From Pseudomonas sp. GR 6-02 (GTDB lineage Bacteria > Pseudomonadota > Gammaproteobacteria > Pseudomonadales > Pseudomonadaceae), in the NCBI RefSeq assembly GCF_001655615.1, contig NZ_CP011567.1:6172001-6236000 (forward strand): a DNA stretch of 64,000 bases. The letters are read 5' to 3'. Position numbers and translations under genes: made by a program. This document shows, piece by piece, positions 28,604 to 38,373 of this stretch. The notes beneath the pieces were generated by a model. That model was given only the letters and a program-made list of their open reading frames with translations, was not told the DNA's origin and made no database searches. Within the stretch, counting starts at the first letter, position 1. Each line of letters opens with the position of its first letter.

Positions 28604-29074
28604 TCAGGCCTGAACCGAACTCTCTTCCTTGTGGGCGGTGTGCAGCACTTCGATCAGGCAATCTTCCAGTTCGAAGCGTTCACGCAGTTGGCTGCCCAGC
28701 TTTTCCAGCGCTTCGGCGAAACGCTCGGTGTCGTTGCAGTCACCCTTGTGACAATGATCATTGAACGACAGCGCCATCTCGGTGCTCACGTCGATACGCG
28801 GGTTGATCTGCTCCGCCAGTTCAAGGCCGCCATCGTCGCCAAAGGCCTTGGCCTCATTGACCAGATGCTCACTCACTTCGAAGTGCCAGGCAGAAACGTA
28901 ATCGACAAGAATCTCGCAGAACCGACCGTTCAAGGACTTGTCGGCAAAAGCCGGTTTGGCATTTCGCAAGTCGTGGAACGACTTTATCAACTCTTCACGC
29001 TCTTGTAGCCAGCGGTCAATGAGCTTATGAACCCCACCCCAGCGTTCCTGAGCATTCTGACAACTATCTAACAT
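28604..29074 (-). CDS. algQ: Anti-sigma-70 factor Rsd (AlgQ)
   Basis: Rsd/AlgQ family protein of 156 residues that binds region 4 of sigma-70 and shifts RNA polymerase toward alternative sigma factors. In P. aeruginosa AlgQ also influences alginate and siderophore genes. It is all helical, with CQNAQERWGGVHKLIDRWL at the N-terminus and KLGSQLRERFELEDCLIEVL near the C-terminus. Its position beside algP, dsbB and the hem operon matches P. aeruginosa. Confidence 0.93.
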   Translation of the reverse strand: MLDSCQNAQERWGGVHKLIDRWLQEREELIKSFHDLRNAKPAFADKSLNGRFCEILVDYVSAWHFEVSEHLVNEAKAFGDDGGLELAEQINPRIDVSTEMALSFNDHCHKGDCNDTERFAEALEKLGSQLRERFELEDCLIEVLHTAHKEESSVQA

Positions 29075-29252
29075 GGCGATCTCTCTTCCCTAATGGGTCA
29101 TGCCGTTCTACGCCTGACCAAGACTCGGCACATCCGGTCTGGGTCAGGCAGAACAGCAACGAGCAACATAATTCCAATGATACGTGCGGGCCAGATTATG
29201 CCCGCGCGCCTATGGCTTCAAGGTACGCAGGAGATAAAGTTCATACAAGTGT

Positions 29253-29804
29253 TTAATCGCCCGTCAATACCCGGTGCGACGACTCGCCGCTGAGCGGTCG
29301 CTGACAGGCGATCCAGACAAGGCGCAGCAATTGATACCCGCCCAGAATCATCATCGCAACGAAGAACAACAGGCTCCATTCCGGGATACTCAGGTCGAAC
29401 AGCGTCCAGGAAATTTCCGCGCAGTCGTCGGTTCCCTTGAACAACCGTTGCAAGGCACACAACCAGGGCGTACTGGCAAACAGATCAGTCAGGTTGGGCG
29501 AGCATGCCGAGAGCTGATGCACCGGATCGCTCTGCAACACAACTTGCCGCCACGCCGTGACGGTACCCGCCACACTGCATAGCAGACCCAGTAACCAATA
29601 CAGGAATGATCCGAAGCGACCAGGCCCCTGCACCGAAGCCGTCAGGCAGACACCCGTGAGCAGCGCCAGGCAAACCCGTTGCAACAGGCACAACCCGCAA
29701 GGCTTGAGGCCGACCGCATATTCCAGGTAATAGGAAACGCCCAAGGCCAGGGCACCTGCAATGAAAACCATGAAAAACAAGGAGCGTGAGCAGGCCAAAG
29801 ACAT
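29253..29804 (-). CDS. dsbB: Disulfide bond formation protein DsbB
   Basis: Inner-membrane quinone-linked oxidase that reoxidises DsbA, 183 residues with four hydrophobic segments. The quinone-side cysteine pair is in LKPCGLCLLQR, and the periplasmic loop cysteines appear in LSACSPNL and DDCAEISW. The length and cysteine layout are those of the family. It has a stretch of about 220 bases without a gene upstream, then a REP pair. Confidence 0.93.
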   Translation of the reverse strand: MSLACSRSLFFMVFIAGALALGVSYYLEYAVGLKPCGLCLLQRVCLALLTGVCLTASVQGPGRFGSFLYWLLGLLCSVAGTVTAWRQVVLQSDPVHQLSACSPNLTDLFASTPWLCALQRLFKGTDDCAEISWTLFDLSIPEWSLLFFVAMMILGGYQLLRLVWIACQRPLSGESSHRVLTGD

Positions 29805-30022
29805 GGCTTTTCCGTAACTGTAGAGACAAGCGGTTACGGTAGAGGAAAGCGCAGCAGCCTTTCAAGGCAGGCCAGCACGGACACTTCACCAGAAGTGTAG
29901 GGAATTCCCGACAGAGTCGAGAGGATAAGATGTAGTCCGCTGTAGGACTTTGCCAGACCAGGACCACAACTCAAAAACAGTGGCAGACTCGGAGCGGTTG
30001 GATTGCCCTGACGAACGACTCC
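29805..30022. other. Intergenic stretch upstream of dsbB
   Basis: No gene is supported here. It holds an ACACTTC-ACCA-GAAGTGT dyad at 29881-29898 and, two bases on, the palindrome GGGAATTCCC at 29900-29909. One or both may be operator or promoter elements for dsbB; I do not recognise the binding protein. Confidence 0.4.
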
Positions 30023-30159
30023 CCCTGTAGCAGCTGGCGCAGCCGGCGTTCGGCTGCGCAGCAGTCGTAGTCGGTTTAACACGACTCACCTGATCCGACT
30101 GCGGCGCCTGATTTACGACTGCTGCGCAGCCGAACGCAGCCTTCGGCAGCGGCTACAGG
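30023..30159. repeat. REP inverted pair between hemY and dsbB
   Basis: The left unit (30023-30069) contains CTGTAGCAGCTGGCGCAG and CGGCTGCGCAGCAGTCGTA. The right unit (30114-30159) is its inverse, with CGACTGCTGCGCAGCCG and GGCAGCGGCTACAGG. It ends 6 bases before the hemY stop codon. Confidence 0.85.
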
Positions 30160-30165
30160 CCGGCA

Positions 30166-31404
30166 TCAAGCATGAGCCGGCACCGGCAGCGGAGCCGACA
30201 GCAAGCGCTCGTCCAGCAGGCCCAAGCCCTCCTGGAACAACTGATTACTGCGTTCAGTGTCACCCAATTGCGCCAGCAACCGCGCCAGTTCGGCGCAGGC
30301 TTCAGGATTACGCTGTACACGCAGACTGTTTTCCAGATAATCCCGGGCCTTGCCCCACAGACTGCTTTGCAGACACAAACGGCCCAACGTCAGCAACAGG
30401 CTCGGGTCGGCCGGATGATCCTTGAGCCAACCTTCAGCGGTGTGCAGCTGTCTGGCCGGATCGCTACCGCGAACCAGACCGTACAGGCGTGCCAGATGAC
30501 TGTCGTATTTGCGCTTGAGAGCCGTACGCAGAACCTCTTCGGCCTCGACCTGCGCTCCCAGTTGCCGCAGTTGCTCGGCATAGGCGAGCACCAGTTGCGG
30601 TTCCTGCCGCTGAGCGGCGGTGAGCTGCTGCCAGGCACGAGCGAGCGATTGCAAACCGACCGTTCCGTCCTCTTCCCGGTGCGCCGCCAACGAAAGATTC
30701 TCACCCCAGGCGCGTTGCTCCAGTTCAGCCAGCTCGGCTGGCGGCAGCACCTTGTCCTTGCGCAACTCCGGCAGCAAGCGAATCACTGCCGACCAGTCGC
30801 CCCGCTGCTGATGCAGGCGTTGCAACTGGCGCAGGGTCTGGACGTTATGAGGATGACGCTCGTGCATGGCTTGCAGGGTGACCAGGGCGCCGTCGGTGTC
30901 GCCGCGGTCGGTCTGCAATTGGGCATGACTCAAGGCAATCGCCAGCTCGGCCTGGGGCTGTCGCTCCAAAGCGCGCTCCAGCAAGTTATCGCTTTCCTGG
31001 TAGAGACCTTGTTCGTTCGCGGCGCGGGCAGCACCCAGGTAGTAGAGCAGCGGCTGACGTTCGGCTTCTGCCGCGCGATACAGGTGACGCTGCGCACTGG
31101 CCCAGCGGCCCTCGGCCAAATCCAGCTGGCCGTGCTCGATCGCCACTTGCACCCGTCGACTGCGATTGCGCCGCGACCATGGGTTGACCACCCCACCGGA
31201 AGTTGTCACCAGTTCGACCAGCGCCTTGATGCCCCAGAACACCAGCCACAGCACGGCCACCAAGGCCAGGGTTGCCCACAGGCTCGATTCGTAACGGAAG
31301 CTCTTGTAGGCGATCAGCACGTAGCCGGAATGCTCGGCAATCGCCAGCCCCAACGCGGCGGCGGCAGCGATGACCACGAACACGATCACATAGAGACGCT
31401 TCAT
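30166..31404 (-). CDS. hemY: HemY, TPR membrane protein of the haem operon
   Basis: Inner-membrane protein of 412 residues named for its place in the hem operon; its direct role in haem synthesis is unproven. The first about 60 residues give two hydrophobic helices (VIVFVVIAAAAALGLAI and LWATLALVAVLWLVFWG). The rest is a chain of tetratricopeptide helices, for example ASAQRHLYRAAEAERQPLLY and LLTLGRLCLQSSLWGKARDY. It is the last gene of hemC-hemD-hemX-hemY, overlapping hemX as ATGA. It is unrelated to the protoporphyrinogen oxidase also called HemY. Confidence 0.92.
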   Translation of the reverse strand: MKRLYVIVFVVIAAAAALGLAIAEHSGYVLIAYKSFRYESSLWATLALVAVLWLVFWGIKALVELVTTSGGVVNPWSRRNRSRRVQVAIEHGQLDLAEGRWASAQRHLYRAAEAERQPLLYYLGAARAANEQGLYQESDNLLERALERQPQAELAIALSHAQLQTDRGDTDGALVTLQAMHERHPHNVQTLRQLQRLHQQRGDWSAVIRLLPELRKDKVLPPAELAELEQRAWGENLSLAAHREEDGTVGLQSLARAWQQLTAAQRQEPQLVLAYAEQLRQLGAQVEAEEVLRTALKRKYDSHLARLYGLVRGSDPARQLHTAEGWLKDHPADPSLLLTLGRLCLQSSLWGKARDYLENSLRVQRNPEACAELARLLAQLGDTERSNQLFQEGLGLLDERLLSAPLPVPAHA

Positions 31405-32555
31405 GGTGTGGCCTCCTGCGCAGTGCTCGCGGCAGGTTTGGCCAGAGGTTTCACTGAGTCCTCGGCGTTGACGTTGCGTCGCTCAAGATAAGCCTGGACG
31501 GCGCTCAACGTGCCTGTCAGATCCGGCGTGACCACCGTGACTGGCTGTTTGCTCAACTCGGCCACCTGCTCCAGCATGATCTTGCTCTGAGGGTTGTCCG
31601 GATTGAAGTTACCCTTGAGCACGTCCCGCGCCTCGGTCAGCGCCTGAGTGTAAACCGCAGCCTGACCGTTGAGCGCGGCCCACTGCGCCTGTTCCAGCGC
31701 CAGGCTCAGGGCCAGACGCACCTGGCTCAGGCTCTGCCCTGCCAGCAATGGACGGACATTCTTGTCGGCGTTGAAATCGATTCGGATGTAACGCGAGATC
31801 TGATCCCACCATTGCGCCCAGCGACTGGCGCCGTCGCCATCGGCCGTCAGGCCCAGCAGGGATTCGCCACGGTCCTTGTACTCGGGCGCCAGTTCGGTGA
31901 GGCTGATCACTTGATCGCGCAAGGCACCCAGTCGCAGGAACAACCCGGTGCGATCCGGCTGTTCGGTACTGCGCAGGGCCACCAGGGTTTTGGCCACTTG
32001 CTCGCGAGCGGCAAAAGCCCCCGGGTCATTCTGTTCACGGAGTATCTCATCAGCCCCCTGCACCAGGGCCTGGGCACTGCTGATGTCCTGCAACGCCGAC
32101 AGACGCAGGCTGGCCAGTCGCAGCAAATGCTCAGCCTCGGCCAGACGCCAATCCTTGCGGCTGGCACCGAGGACGGTTTCCAGGCGTTGATTCAAACGCT
32201 GTTGATCGCCCTGAAGTTGAGTGACCAAGCGACTGCGCGCATCGAGCTCTTCGGCGGCAGGCATTTGTTCGAGGCGAGCGGTCAGACGCTGCTCGTTGAG
32301 CTTCAGGCTCTGCGCCTGATCGTTCAACGCCTGTACCTGACTCAACTGTTGCAGGTTATCGGCTTGCAGGTGACGCACCTGCCAGACTCCCCAACCGCCC
32401 ACGGCAACACCGGCAGCGCCCAACAGCAGCGCGACGATTGCCAGCCCATTGCCTCGGCGCGGCTCAGTAGCAGGTGGCCCGGTTACAACCGGTGCTTCTA
32501 CCGGCGCATCGAGCACCGGCTGGACGTCATCTTTAGGCAAGGCTGTTTTGCTCAC
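31401..32555 (-). CDS. hemX: HemX, membrane-anchored coiled-coil protein of the haem operon
   Basis: Single-pass inner-membrane protein of 384 residues, annotated in many genomes as an uroporphyrinogen-III C-methyltransferase, which the sequence does not support. A charged/Pro-rich cytosolic N-terminus is followed by one transmembrane helix around residues 35-60 (LAIVALLLGAAGVAVGGW), a coiled coil (LQADNLQQLSQVQALNDQAQ) and a helical periplasmic domain with RLASLRLSALQDISSAQAL. It lies 16 bases after hemD and overlaps hemY. Confidence 0.9.
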   Translation of the reverse strand: MSKTALPKDDVQPVLDAPVEAPVVTGPPATEPRRGNGLAIVALLLGAAGVAVGGWGVWQVRHLQADNLQQLSQVQALNDQAQSLKLNEQRLTARLEQMPAAEELDARSRLVTQLQGDQQRLNQRLETVLGASRKDWRLAEAEHLLRLASLRLSALQDISSAQALVQGADEILREQNDPGAFAAREQVAKTLVALRSTEQPDRTGLFLRLGALRDQVISLTELAPEYKDRGESLLGLTADGDGASRWAQWWDQISRYIRIDFNADKNVRPLLAGQSLSQVRLALSLALEQAQWAALNGQAAVYTQALTEARDVLKGNFNPDNPQSKIMLEQVAELSKQPVTVVTPDLTGTLSAVQAYLERRNVNAEDSVKPLAKPAASTAQEATP

Positions 32556-32571
32556 GTATCCATCCTTTGCA

Positions 32572-33339
32572 TTAGAAAACGGGTACGGGGTGCTCCCGTA
32601 ACGCCGTCAGCAAGGCCGCGGCACTGGCGCCACGACAATCCACAACTGTTTGGGCCCCGGCGGCGCGTGCCAGCTCGGCGACCCTGGGGCTTGGAACAAA
32701 CAACGGCAACCGCGCCATGATCGGCCAGGCATCGCCAGCCAATCGGTGCAGGTGCTCAAAACCCTGTCCACTGCTGACCACCAGCCCGTTCAAGCGTTCC
32801 GCCTCGATCCGCTCAGGCAACGCTGCCGGTGGGTACTGCGGTAAGCCGCGTCGGTACAACTCCAGATACTCGACACTAGCACCAAGCTCGCGCAAACGCT
32901 CAGCCAGCAACTCGCGCCCACCCTCCCCACGCACGATCAACACCCGAGGATCGGGACGGGCGATAGCCTCGCGCAATCGTGGAAGTTCAAGCAAGGCTTC
33001 GCTGTCATCACCGTCGGCCGGGAAACTCACATCCAGCCCGTTAGCCTCGAGGATCTGCGCCGTTGCCGCGCCGACGCTGAACCACGTCAGAACCGGCGGT
33101 TGCGGCCAATGCTGGTGGAGCAGCTCGACAGCGATTCTGGCGGCCGGCTTACTGACCACGATCACCGCGCAATAGTGATCCAGGTCCTGAATCACTGCGC
33201 ACATTGTGGCAGAGGCCGGCATCGGCTCGATGTCCAAAAGCGGCAAGCTGCTACTGAAAACCCCCGCGTCAGCCAACACGCAGGCAAGCGCCGCCGATTC
33301 ATCCGCAGGGCGCGTCAGCAGCAGGCGCCAGCCAGTCAC
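32572..33339 (-). CDS. hemD: Uroporphyrinogen-III synthase
   Basis: Closes hydroxymethylbilane to uroporphyrinogen III with inversion of ring D. It has 255 residues in two Rossmann-like lobes. The family is weakly conserved; visible markers are [12 protein letters not shown] at the N-terminus, [15 protein letters not shown] in the middle, and [21 protein letters not shown]. Its start overlaps the hemC stop as ATGA, so HemC and HemD, which act in sequence, are made from coupled reading frames. Confidence 0.93.
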   Translation of the reverse strand: MTGWRLLLTRPADESAALACVLADAGVFSSSLPLLDIEPMPASATMCAVIQDLDHYCAVIVVSKPAARIAVELLHQHWPQPPVLTWFSVGAATAQILEANGLDVSFPADGDDSEALLELPRLREAIARPDPRVLIVRGEGGRELLAERLRELGASVEYLELYRRGLPQYPPAALPERIEAERLNGLVVSSGQGFEHLHRLAGDAWPIMARLPLFVPSPRVAELARAAGAQTVVDCRGASAAALLTALREHPVPVF

Positions 33340-34277
33340 TCGTGCCCAGCCTCGCCGTAGACTGCTTTGAGAATGGCGTCGGCGCCCTGACTCAGCAGGT
33401 CTTCGGCCACTTGCACGCCCAGGGCCTCGGCCTTGCTGCGTGGCGCTCGGGCCTCGGCGCAGAGCAGCAGGCCGCCGTTCGGATCGCCCACCAAGCCACG
33501 CAACCAGACCTGCTCGCCTTCAAGCACGGCGTAGCAGGCGATCGGCACCTGGCAGCCGCCATTCAGATGTTTGTTGAGGGCACGTTCAGCGGTCACGCGG
33601 ATGGCCGTATCCTGATGATGCAGCGGTGCGAGCAGTGCATGAATCTCAGTGTCGGCGCTACGGCACTCGATACCGACCGCGCCCTGGCCTCCGGCCGGCA
33701 GGCTGTCATCGACACTGATGGCCGAGGTTATGCGGTGTTCGAAGCCCAGACGAATCAAACCCGCCGCGGCGAGGATGATGGCGTCGTATTCGCCGGCATC
33801 GAGCTTGGCCAGGCGCGTGTTGACGTTGCCACGCAGGAAGCGGATTTCCAGATCCGGGCGACGGGTCAGCAACTGAGCCTGGCGGCGCAGGCTGGAGGTG
33901 CCGACGATGCTGCCTGGTGGCAACTCATCCAGGCTGGCGAAGGTATTGGAGACAAATGCATCGCGCGGGTCTTCGCGCTCGCAGATGCAGAACAGACCGA
34001 GGCCTTCGGGGAAGTCCATCGGCACGTCCTTCATGGAGTGCACGGCGATGTCAGCTTCGTTTTCCAGCAGCGCGGTTTCCAGCTCCTTGACGAACAGGCC
34101 CTTGCCGCCGATTTTCGACAGGGGCGAATCGAGCAGCTTGTCGCCGCGACTGACCATGGGCACCAGTGTCACGAGCAGGCCCGGATGGGCCTGTTCCAGA
34201 CGAGCCTTGACGTATTCGGCCTGCCACAGGGCGAGAGCACTTTTGCGGGTGGCGATGCGGATTTCGCGAGAGGACAT
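33336..34277 (-). CDS. hemC: Porphobilinogen deaminase (hydroxymethylbilane synthase)
   Basis: Polymerises four porphobilinogens into hydroxymethylbilane. The protein has 313 residues and the family's usual features: [19 protein letters not shown] at the N-terminus, [18 protein letters not shown] with [11 protein letters not shown], and the cysteine that carries the dipyrromethane cofactor in [13 protein letters not shown]. It is the first gene of the hemCDXY operon and lies downstream of algR with a 136-base gap, the Pseudomonas order. Confidence 0.97.
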   Translation of the reverse strand: MSSREIRIATRKSALALWQAEYVKARLEQAHPGLLVTLVPMVSRGDKLLDSPLSKIGGKGLFVKELETALLENEADIAVHSMKDVPMDFPEGLGLFCICEREDPRDAFVSNTFASLDELPPGSIVGTSSLRRQAQLLTRRPDLEIRFLRGNVNTRLAKLDAGEYDAIILAAAGLIRLGFEHRITSAISVDDSLPAGGQGAVGIECRSADTEIHALLAPLHHQDTAIRVTAERALNKHLNGGCQVPIACYAVLEGEQVWLRGLVGDPNGGLLLCAEARAPRSKAEALGVQVAEDLLSQGADAILKAVYGEAGHE

Positions 34278-34413
34278 GGATCAATCCGTACTGAATAGAT
34301 ACGGCAGATAATAACAGCTCAGCCAAATCCACTTTGACTTGTATCAGAAACTGCATGGCCTCCCTGGCCCTCAAGGTCCGAAAACAGGGTAGAAATCCGC
34401 CCTGAATGGCGGA

Positions 34414-35160
34414 TTAAAGCTGCTGCATCATTTTGCGCACGCCGGCCACATGGCGTCGGCTGACGATCAGGGCGTCGCCGTTCAGGCCTTTGAGAAACAG
34501 CTGGAAATGCCCCAGGGGGGTGCGTTGCAGCCGTTCAATGCGTTCGCGGGCGACCAGTGCATTGCGGTGGATCCGCACGAAACGGTCGCCAAATTCGTCT
34601 TCGAGGGCCTTGAGTGGCTCATCCAGCAGCACCTCGCCACCTTCATGGCGCAAGGTCACGTACTTGTGGTCGGCAATAAAGTAGACCACCTGGCCCAACG
34701 GGATCAGTTCAATACCTTTACGGGTGCGGGCGCTGATATGGCTGCGTGGGCCGCTGCCGGTTTCGGCGGCGGGACGAGTCAAGGCGGCGAGCTGGATGCG
34801 ATTGGGGCGTTCGGCTTTTTTCAATGCTTCATGTAACTGTTCTGTGCGCACTGGCTTCACCAGATAGCCCACGGCGCTGGCCTGTAGGGCTTCCAAGGCA
34901 AATTCATCGGGCCCTGTGCAAAACACCACGGCGGGCGGGGTTTCGCGTTCGCACAATCGTGCCGCCACTTGCAGGCCATCGAGGCCCGGCATGCGAATAT
35001 CGAGTAGTACGATATCCGGCTTGTGGCTGTCGATCAGTGCCAACGCCTCTTCGCCATTCGTGGCGCTGGGCTCCAGGACGTTGTATCCCTCGAGTTCGCC
35101 GACCATTCGGCTCAGGCGCTCGCGGGCCAGGGGTTCGTCATCAACGATCAGGACATTCAT
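34414..35160 (-). CDS. algR: LytTR response regulator AlgR
   Basis: Two-component regulator of 248 residues, the length of P. aeruginosa AlgR, where it controls alginate, twitching and virulence genes. The receiver domain (residues 1-120) opens with MNVLIVDDEPLARERL and has the phospho-acceptor aspartate in DIVLLDIRMPGLDG near residue 54. A LytTR DNA-binding domain occupies about residues 140-248, with YFIADHKYVTLRH and FVRIHRNALVARERIERL. I chose the ATG at 35160; it overlaps the stop of the algZ remnant as ATGA. Because the partner kinase gene seems broken, phosphorylation of this AlgR is in question. Confidence 0.95.
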   Translation of the reverse strand: MNVLIVDDEPLARERLSRMVGELEGYNVLEPSATNGEEALALIDSHKPDIVLLDIRMPGLDGLQVAARLCERETPPAVVFCTGPDEFALEALQASAVGYLVKPVRTEQLHEALKKAERPNRIQLAALTRPAAETGSGPRSHISARTRKGIELIPLGQVVYFIADHKYVTLRHEGGEVLLDEPLKALEDEFGDRFVRIHRNALVARERIERLQRTPLGHFQLFLKGLNGDALIVSRRHVAGVRKMMQQL

Positions 35161-35402
35161 ATTGCGCTGGATTCCTGCGTGAGTCTCGCACAAAGATAGC
35201 GTAGACAGGTGAAGTGACGTCCGTCACCGCGATCCACGCTAAGACTAGCGCGAGGGCCAAAAAGTGCCGCAAGACCGGCGGCTAAATTTTCATCTGCCGG
35301 GTGACTGACGGCCCAGGCCCGCGTTGGCGAGGCATCGCCATAAGGTTTGCTGATACACAATATGAACACCCCTCTTCTCTCTATAGTCAGCTGCAGCATC
35401 GA
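35157..35402 (-). pseudogene. algZ: Remnant of sensor kinase gene algZ (fimS), 3' end only
   Basis: In P. aeruginosa algZ/fimS (about 350 codons) lies between argH and algR, on the algR strand. Here only 462 bases separate the argH and algR starts. The frame ending at 35157 gives about 81 residues that look like the end of a LytS-type kinase ATPase domain: RRGVFILCISKPYGDAS, then LAALFGPRASLSVDRGDGRH and LRYLC. It stops with an ATGA overlap on algR, as an intact upstream partner would. The histidine-containing and transmembrane parts are absent. Resemblance is by eye, so the assignment is an inference. Confidence 0.6.
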
Positions 35403-35622
35403 GAAGTGCGCTGATCCTACTGTCCAACTGTAGACGGTTGCCGCGACGATATTGCTCAAATGAGAAATATCGTTGCGCAATTTGCGCATCGCTGGCTTCG
35501 AGTATGGATCGCCCCATGAGAAAAAAACGTATCGACCAGTGTCAGCGACAGGATTGGCAACCCTGTTATTATCCGCGTCAGCGTTCCACGCCATCTTTCT
35601 TCAAGCCGATACGAGCGAATTC

Positions 35623-37017
35623 ATGAGCACTGACAAGACCAATCAGTCCTGGGGCGGCCGCTTCAGTGAACCCGTCGACGCCTTCGTTGCCCGCTTCACC
35701 GCCTCCGTCACCTTCGACCAGCGCCTGTATCGCCACGACATCATGGGCTCGATCGCCCACGCCACGATGCTGGCCAAGGTCGGCGTGCTGACCGATGCCG
35801 AGCGCGACAGCATCATCGATGGCCTGAAGACCATTCAGGGTGAAATCGAGGCCGGCCAGTTCGACTGGCGCATCGACCTCGAAGACGTGCACATGAACAT
35901 CGAGGCGCGCCTGACCGACCGCATCGGCGTGACCGGTAAAAAGCTGCACACCGGCCGTAGCCGCAACGACCAGGTCGCCACCGACATTCGTCTGTGGCTG
36001 CGTGACGAGATCGACCTGATCCTGGCTGAGATCACCCGCCTGCAAAAAGGCTTGCTGGAGCAGGCCGAGCGCGAAGCCGGCAGCATCATGCCAGGCTTCA
36101 CCCACCTGCAAACCGCGCAGCCGGTGACTTTCGGGCACCACATGCTGGCCTGGTTCGAAATGCTCAGCCGCGACTACGAGCGCCTGGTGGACTGCCGCAA
36201 GCGTACCAACCGCATGCCGCTGGGCAGTGCTGCACTGGCTGGTACCACTTACCCGATCGACCGCGAGTACACCGCTCAGTTGCTGGGCTTTGACGCTGTT
36301 GGCGGCAACTCCCTGGACAACGTGTCCGATCGCGACTTCGCCATCGAGTTCTGCTCGGCCGCGAGCATCGCGATGATGCACTTGTCGCGGTTCTCCGAAG
36401 AGCTCGTGCTGTGGACCAGTGCGCAGTTCCAGTTCATCGATCTGCCGGACCGTTTCTGCACCGGTAGCTCGATCATGCCGCAAAAGAAAAACCCGGACGT
36501 GCCGGAGCTGGTTCGCGGCAAGACTGGCCGGGTGTTCGGCGCGCTGATGGGCCTGCTGACCCTGATGAAAGGCCAGCCGTTGGCCTACAACAAGGACAAC
36601 CAGGAAGACAAGGAACCGCTGTTCGACGCCGCCGACACCCTGCGCGACTCGCTGCGAGCCTTCGCAGACATGATCCCGGCGATCAAGCCCAAGCACGCGA
36701 TGATGCGCGAAGCGGCCCTGCGCGGTTTCTCGACCGCCACCGACCTGGCCGACTACCTGGTACGCCGCGGCTTGCCGTTCCGTGATTGCCACGAGATCGT
36801 TGGCCACGCGGTGAAGTACGGCGTAGACAGCGGCAAGGACCTGGCGGAAATGAGCCTGGAAGAACTGCGCAAGTTCAGCGACCAGATCGAGCAGGACGTG
36901 TTTGCCGTGCTGACCCTGGAAGGTTCGGTGAATGCCCGTGACCATATCGGCGGAACCGCGCCGGCACAGGTCAAGGCTGCCGTGGCTCGCGGTCAGGCAT
37001 TGCTCGCCAGCCGTTAA
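35623..37017 (+). CDS. argH: Argininosuccinate lyase
   Basis: Last step of arginine synthesis: splits argininosuccinate into arginine and fumarate. I chose the ATG at 35623 ([14 protein letters not shown]), giving 464 residues as in the family; the frame continues upstream to 35473 but reads the algZ-argH gap. The fumarase/aspartase-superfamily signature [12 protein letters not shown] is present near residue 284, as are [13 protein letters not shown] and the catalytic-region [16 protein letters not shown]. It ends with a REP pair. Confidence 0.97.
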   Translation: MSTDKTNQSWGGRFSEPVDAFVARFTASVTFDQRLYRHDIMGSIAHATMLAKVGVLTDAERDSIIDGLKTIQGEIEAGQFDWRIDLEDVHMNIEARLTDRIGVTGKKLHTGRSRNDQVATDIRLWLRDEIDLILAEITRLQKGLLEQAEREAGSIMPGFTHLQTAQPVTFGHHMLAWFEMLSRDYERLVDCRKRTNRMPLGSAALAGTTYPIDREYTAQLLGFDAVGGNSLDNVSDRDFAIEFCSAASIAMMHLSRFSEELVLWTSAQFQFIDLPDRFCTGSSIMPQKKNPDVPELVRGKTGRVFGALMGLLTLMKGQPLAYNKDNQEDKEPLFDAADTLRDSLRAFADMIPAIKPKHAMMREAALRGFSTATDLADYLVRRGLPFRDCHEIVGHAVKYGVDSGKDLAEMSLEELRKFSDQIEQDVFAVLTLEGSVNARDHIGGTAPAQVKAAVARGQALLASR

Positions 37018-37020
37018 AAG

Positions 37021-37102
37021 CTTCGCGGGCAAGTCGGATCGCCGCACCGCTCGCGCCTACAGGGGACCGTACCCCTCAGGCGCGAGACTTGCCCGCGAAG
37101 GC
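37021..37102. repeat. REP inverted pair downstream of argH
   Basis: CTTCGCGGGCAAGTC at 37021 and GACTTGCCCGCGAAGG near 37088-37102 are inverse copies around an inner GCGCCTACAGGGG/CCCCTCAGGCGC arm. Confidence 0.8.
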
Positions 37103-37124
37103 ATTCTCAAGATCGTTACACAAT

Positions 37125-37784
37125 CTATTTCTTCGACGCGATCATCTCCAGAAACGCGGGCATTGCTGCGCCCTTTTCTGCCGCAATTCGCTGCACGTTC
37201 GGATTCTGCCCCAGACGCTCCAGCAGCGCCCTGGCCGCCGGCATCTCAGCCAGCAGATCAATATCGAACAGCTTCTGCGCCACGGCACAAGCCATCGGCA
37301 CGCTGTACAGGAAATACAAATCCGCAATGCTGAGACGGTCGCCCGCCACGTAAGGGGCGAACTTGCCGTGCCTGCCCAGTGAGGCGAACCCCAGCAGCAA
37401 CTCGGCCTTGGTCTTGTCCTTGATCGCTTCCGGCACTGACATGCCGAAAAACGCTTCGGGGTAGCAGGCTCGCGCTGGCAGTTCGATGTACAACTCGATT
37501 TCCTTGGCCAAAGCCAGCGCCTGCGCTCGCTCGAAGGGCTCGCTCGGCAGCAGCGGTGTGCCTTTCTGGCTCTGCTCGAGGTACTCGAGAATCACGCTGG
37601 TTTCGTTGACGAAACCTTGCTCGACGCCCAGTACCGGAACCTTGCCGCGCGGGCTGATGGCCAGCGCCTCGGGGCTGGAGCCTGGGTAAAACGGCACCTC
37701 TTCAAACGGCAGTCCCTTCTCCAGCAACGCCAGCTTGACCATGTTGTAGTAGTTGCTGACGCAAAATCCATAAAGCTTGAGCAT
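37125..37784 (-). CDS. Glutathione S-transferase family protein
   Basis: Cytosolic GST-fold protein of 219 residues. The N-terminal thioredoxin-like domain (about 1-75) includes YGFCVSNYYNMVKLALLEKG and the glutathione-site pair NETSVILEYLE; the C-terminal domain is helical with AGDRLSIADLYFLYSVP. I chose the ATG at 37784 because GGAGG lies 7 bases upstream and the fold begins there. The substrate is unknown. Confidence 0.9.
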   Translation of the reverse strand: MLKLYGFCVSNYYNMVKLALLEKGLPFEEVPFYPGSSPEALAISPRGKVPVLGVEQGFVNETSVILEYLEQSQKGTPLLPSEPFERAQALALAKEIELYIELPARACYPEAFFGMSVPEAIKDKTKAELLLGFASLGRHGKFAPYVAGDRLSIADLYFLYSVPMACAVAQKLFDIDLLAEMPAARALLERLGQNPNVQRIAAEKGAAMPAFLEMIASKK

Positions 37785-37909
37785 TACATAGCCTCCAGGC
37801 CGTGCAGGGGGTTGGCAGCGCCAGTTATAGAACGCCCAGGCACTTCTTGCCAGCAGCATCACAATGCTGAATGCAGGTAAACTGGCCGCCTTTCCTTGAG
37901 GAGCCTGCC

Positions 37910-38194
37910 ATGAGCGAGCCAAACGACATCGACAACGACGAAGAAGAATTCGCCGAAACGACGCTGATCGAAGCAATCGAAAACCAGATCGAAAGCGACA
38001 ACCCGCCAGCGGCCAAGGCAACCTTCAACAAGCTGACCCTGGTGGGTTACGAGCGTGAAGAAATCCTCAACCTGATGGCCCATGTGCTGGCCTACGAGAT
38101 CGACGCCATGCTCGATGAGGACCGTGCATTCGACACCGAATGGTATGAAACGGCGCTGCGCGCACTGCCAGAGTTGCCGCCGGAAAAGCAATAA
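37910..38194 (+). CDS. Conserved small acidic protein, function unknown
   Basis: Protein of 94 residues, strongly acidic at the N-terminus (DIDNDEEEFAETTLIEAIENQ), then helical with NKLTLVGYEREEILNLMAHVLAYEI. TTGAGGAG lies 6 bases upstream of the ATG at 37910. I recognise it as a conserved Pseudomonas-type protein but know no function. Confidence 0.75.
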   Translation: MSEPNDIDNDEEEFAETTLIEAIENQIESDNPPAAKATFNKLTLVGYEREEILNLMAHVLAYEIDAMLDEDRAFDTEWYETALRALPELPPEKQ

Positions 38195-38207
38195 CCCCGC
38201 CCTCCCC

Positions 38208-38233
38208 CTGTAGGAGCGCGCTCGCTCCTACAG
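38208..38233. repeat. Single REP-type hairpin
   Basis: CTGTAGGAGCG (38208-38218) and CGCTCCTACAG (38223-38233) form an 11-bp stem with a 4-base loop, a lone REP-like palindrome. Confidence 0.75.
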
Positions 38234-38373
38234 AAACCACCCCCGCTGTCCGTACCACCTTCCGAGGAATGCCTCTGGGGGAGAAAAACCCTGTTGCCAG
38301 CACTGGACATGCCTCACCGACGGGTTCACCTTAGGGACGCTATCGTCTAATTCCTAGAAAGTCTGGAGTCCTT

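Noticed and set aside
35290..35517. A 75-codon frame on the minus strand between algR and argH
   Set aside because: It overlaps the algZ remnant in another frame, lacks a ribosome site and resembles no known protein.
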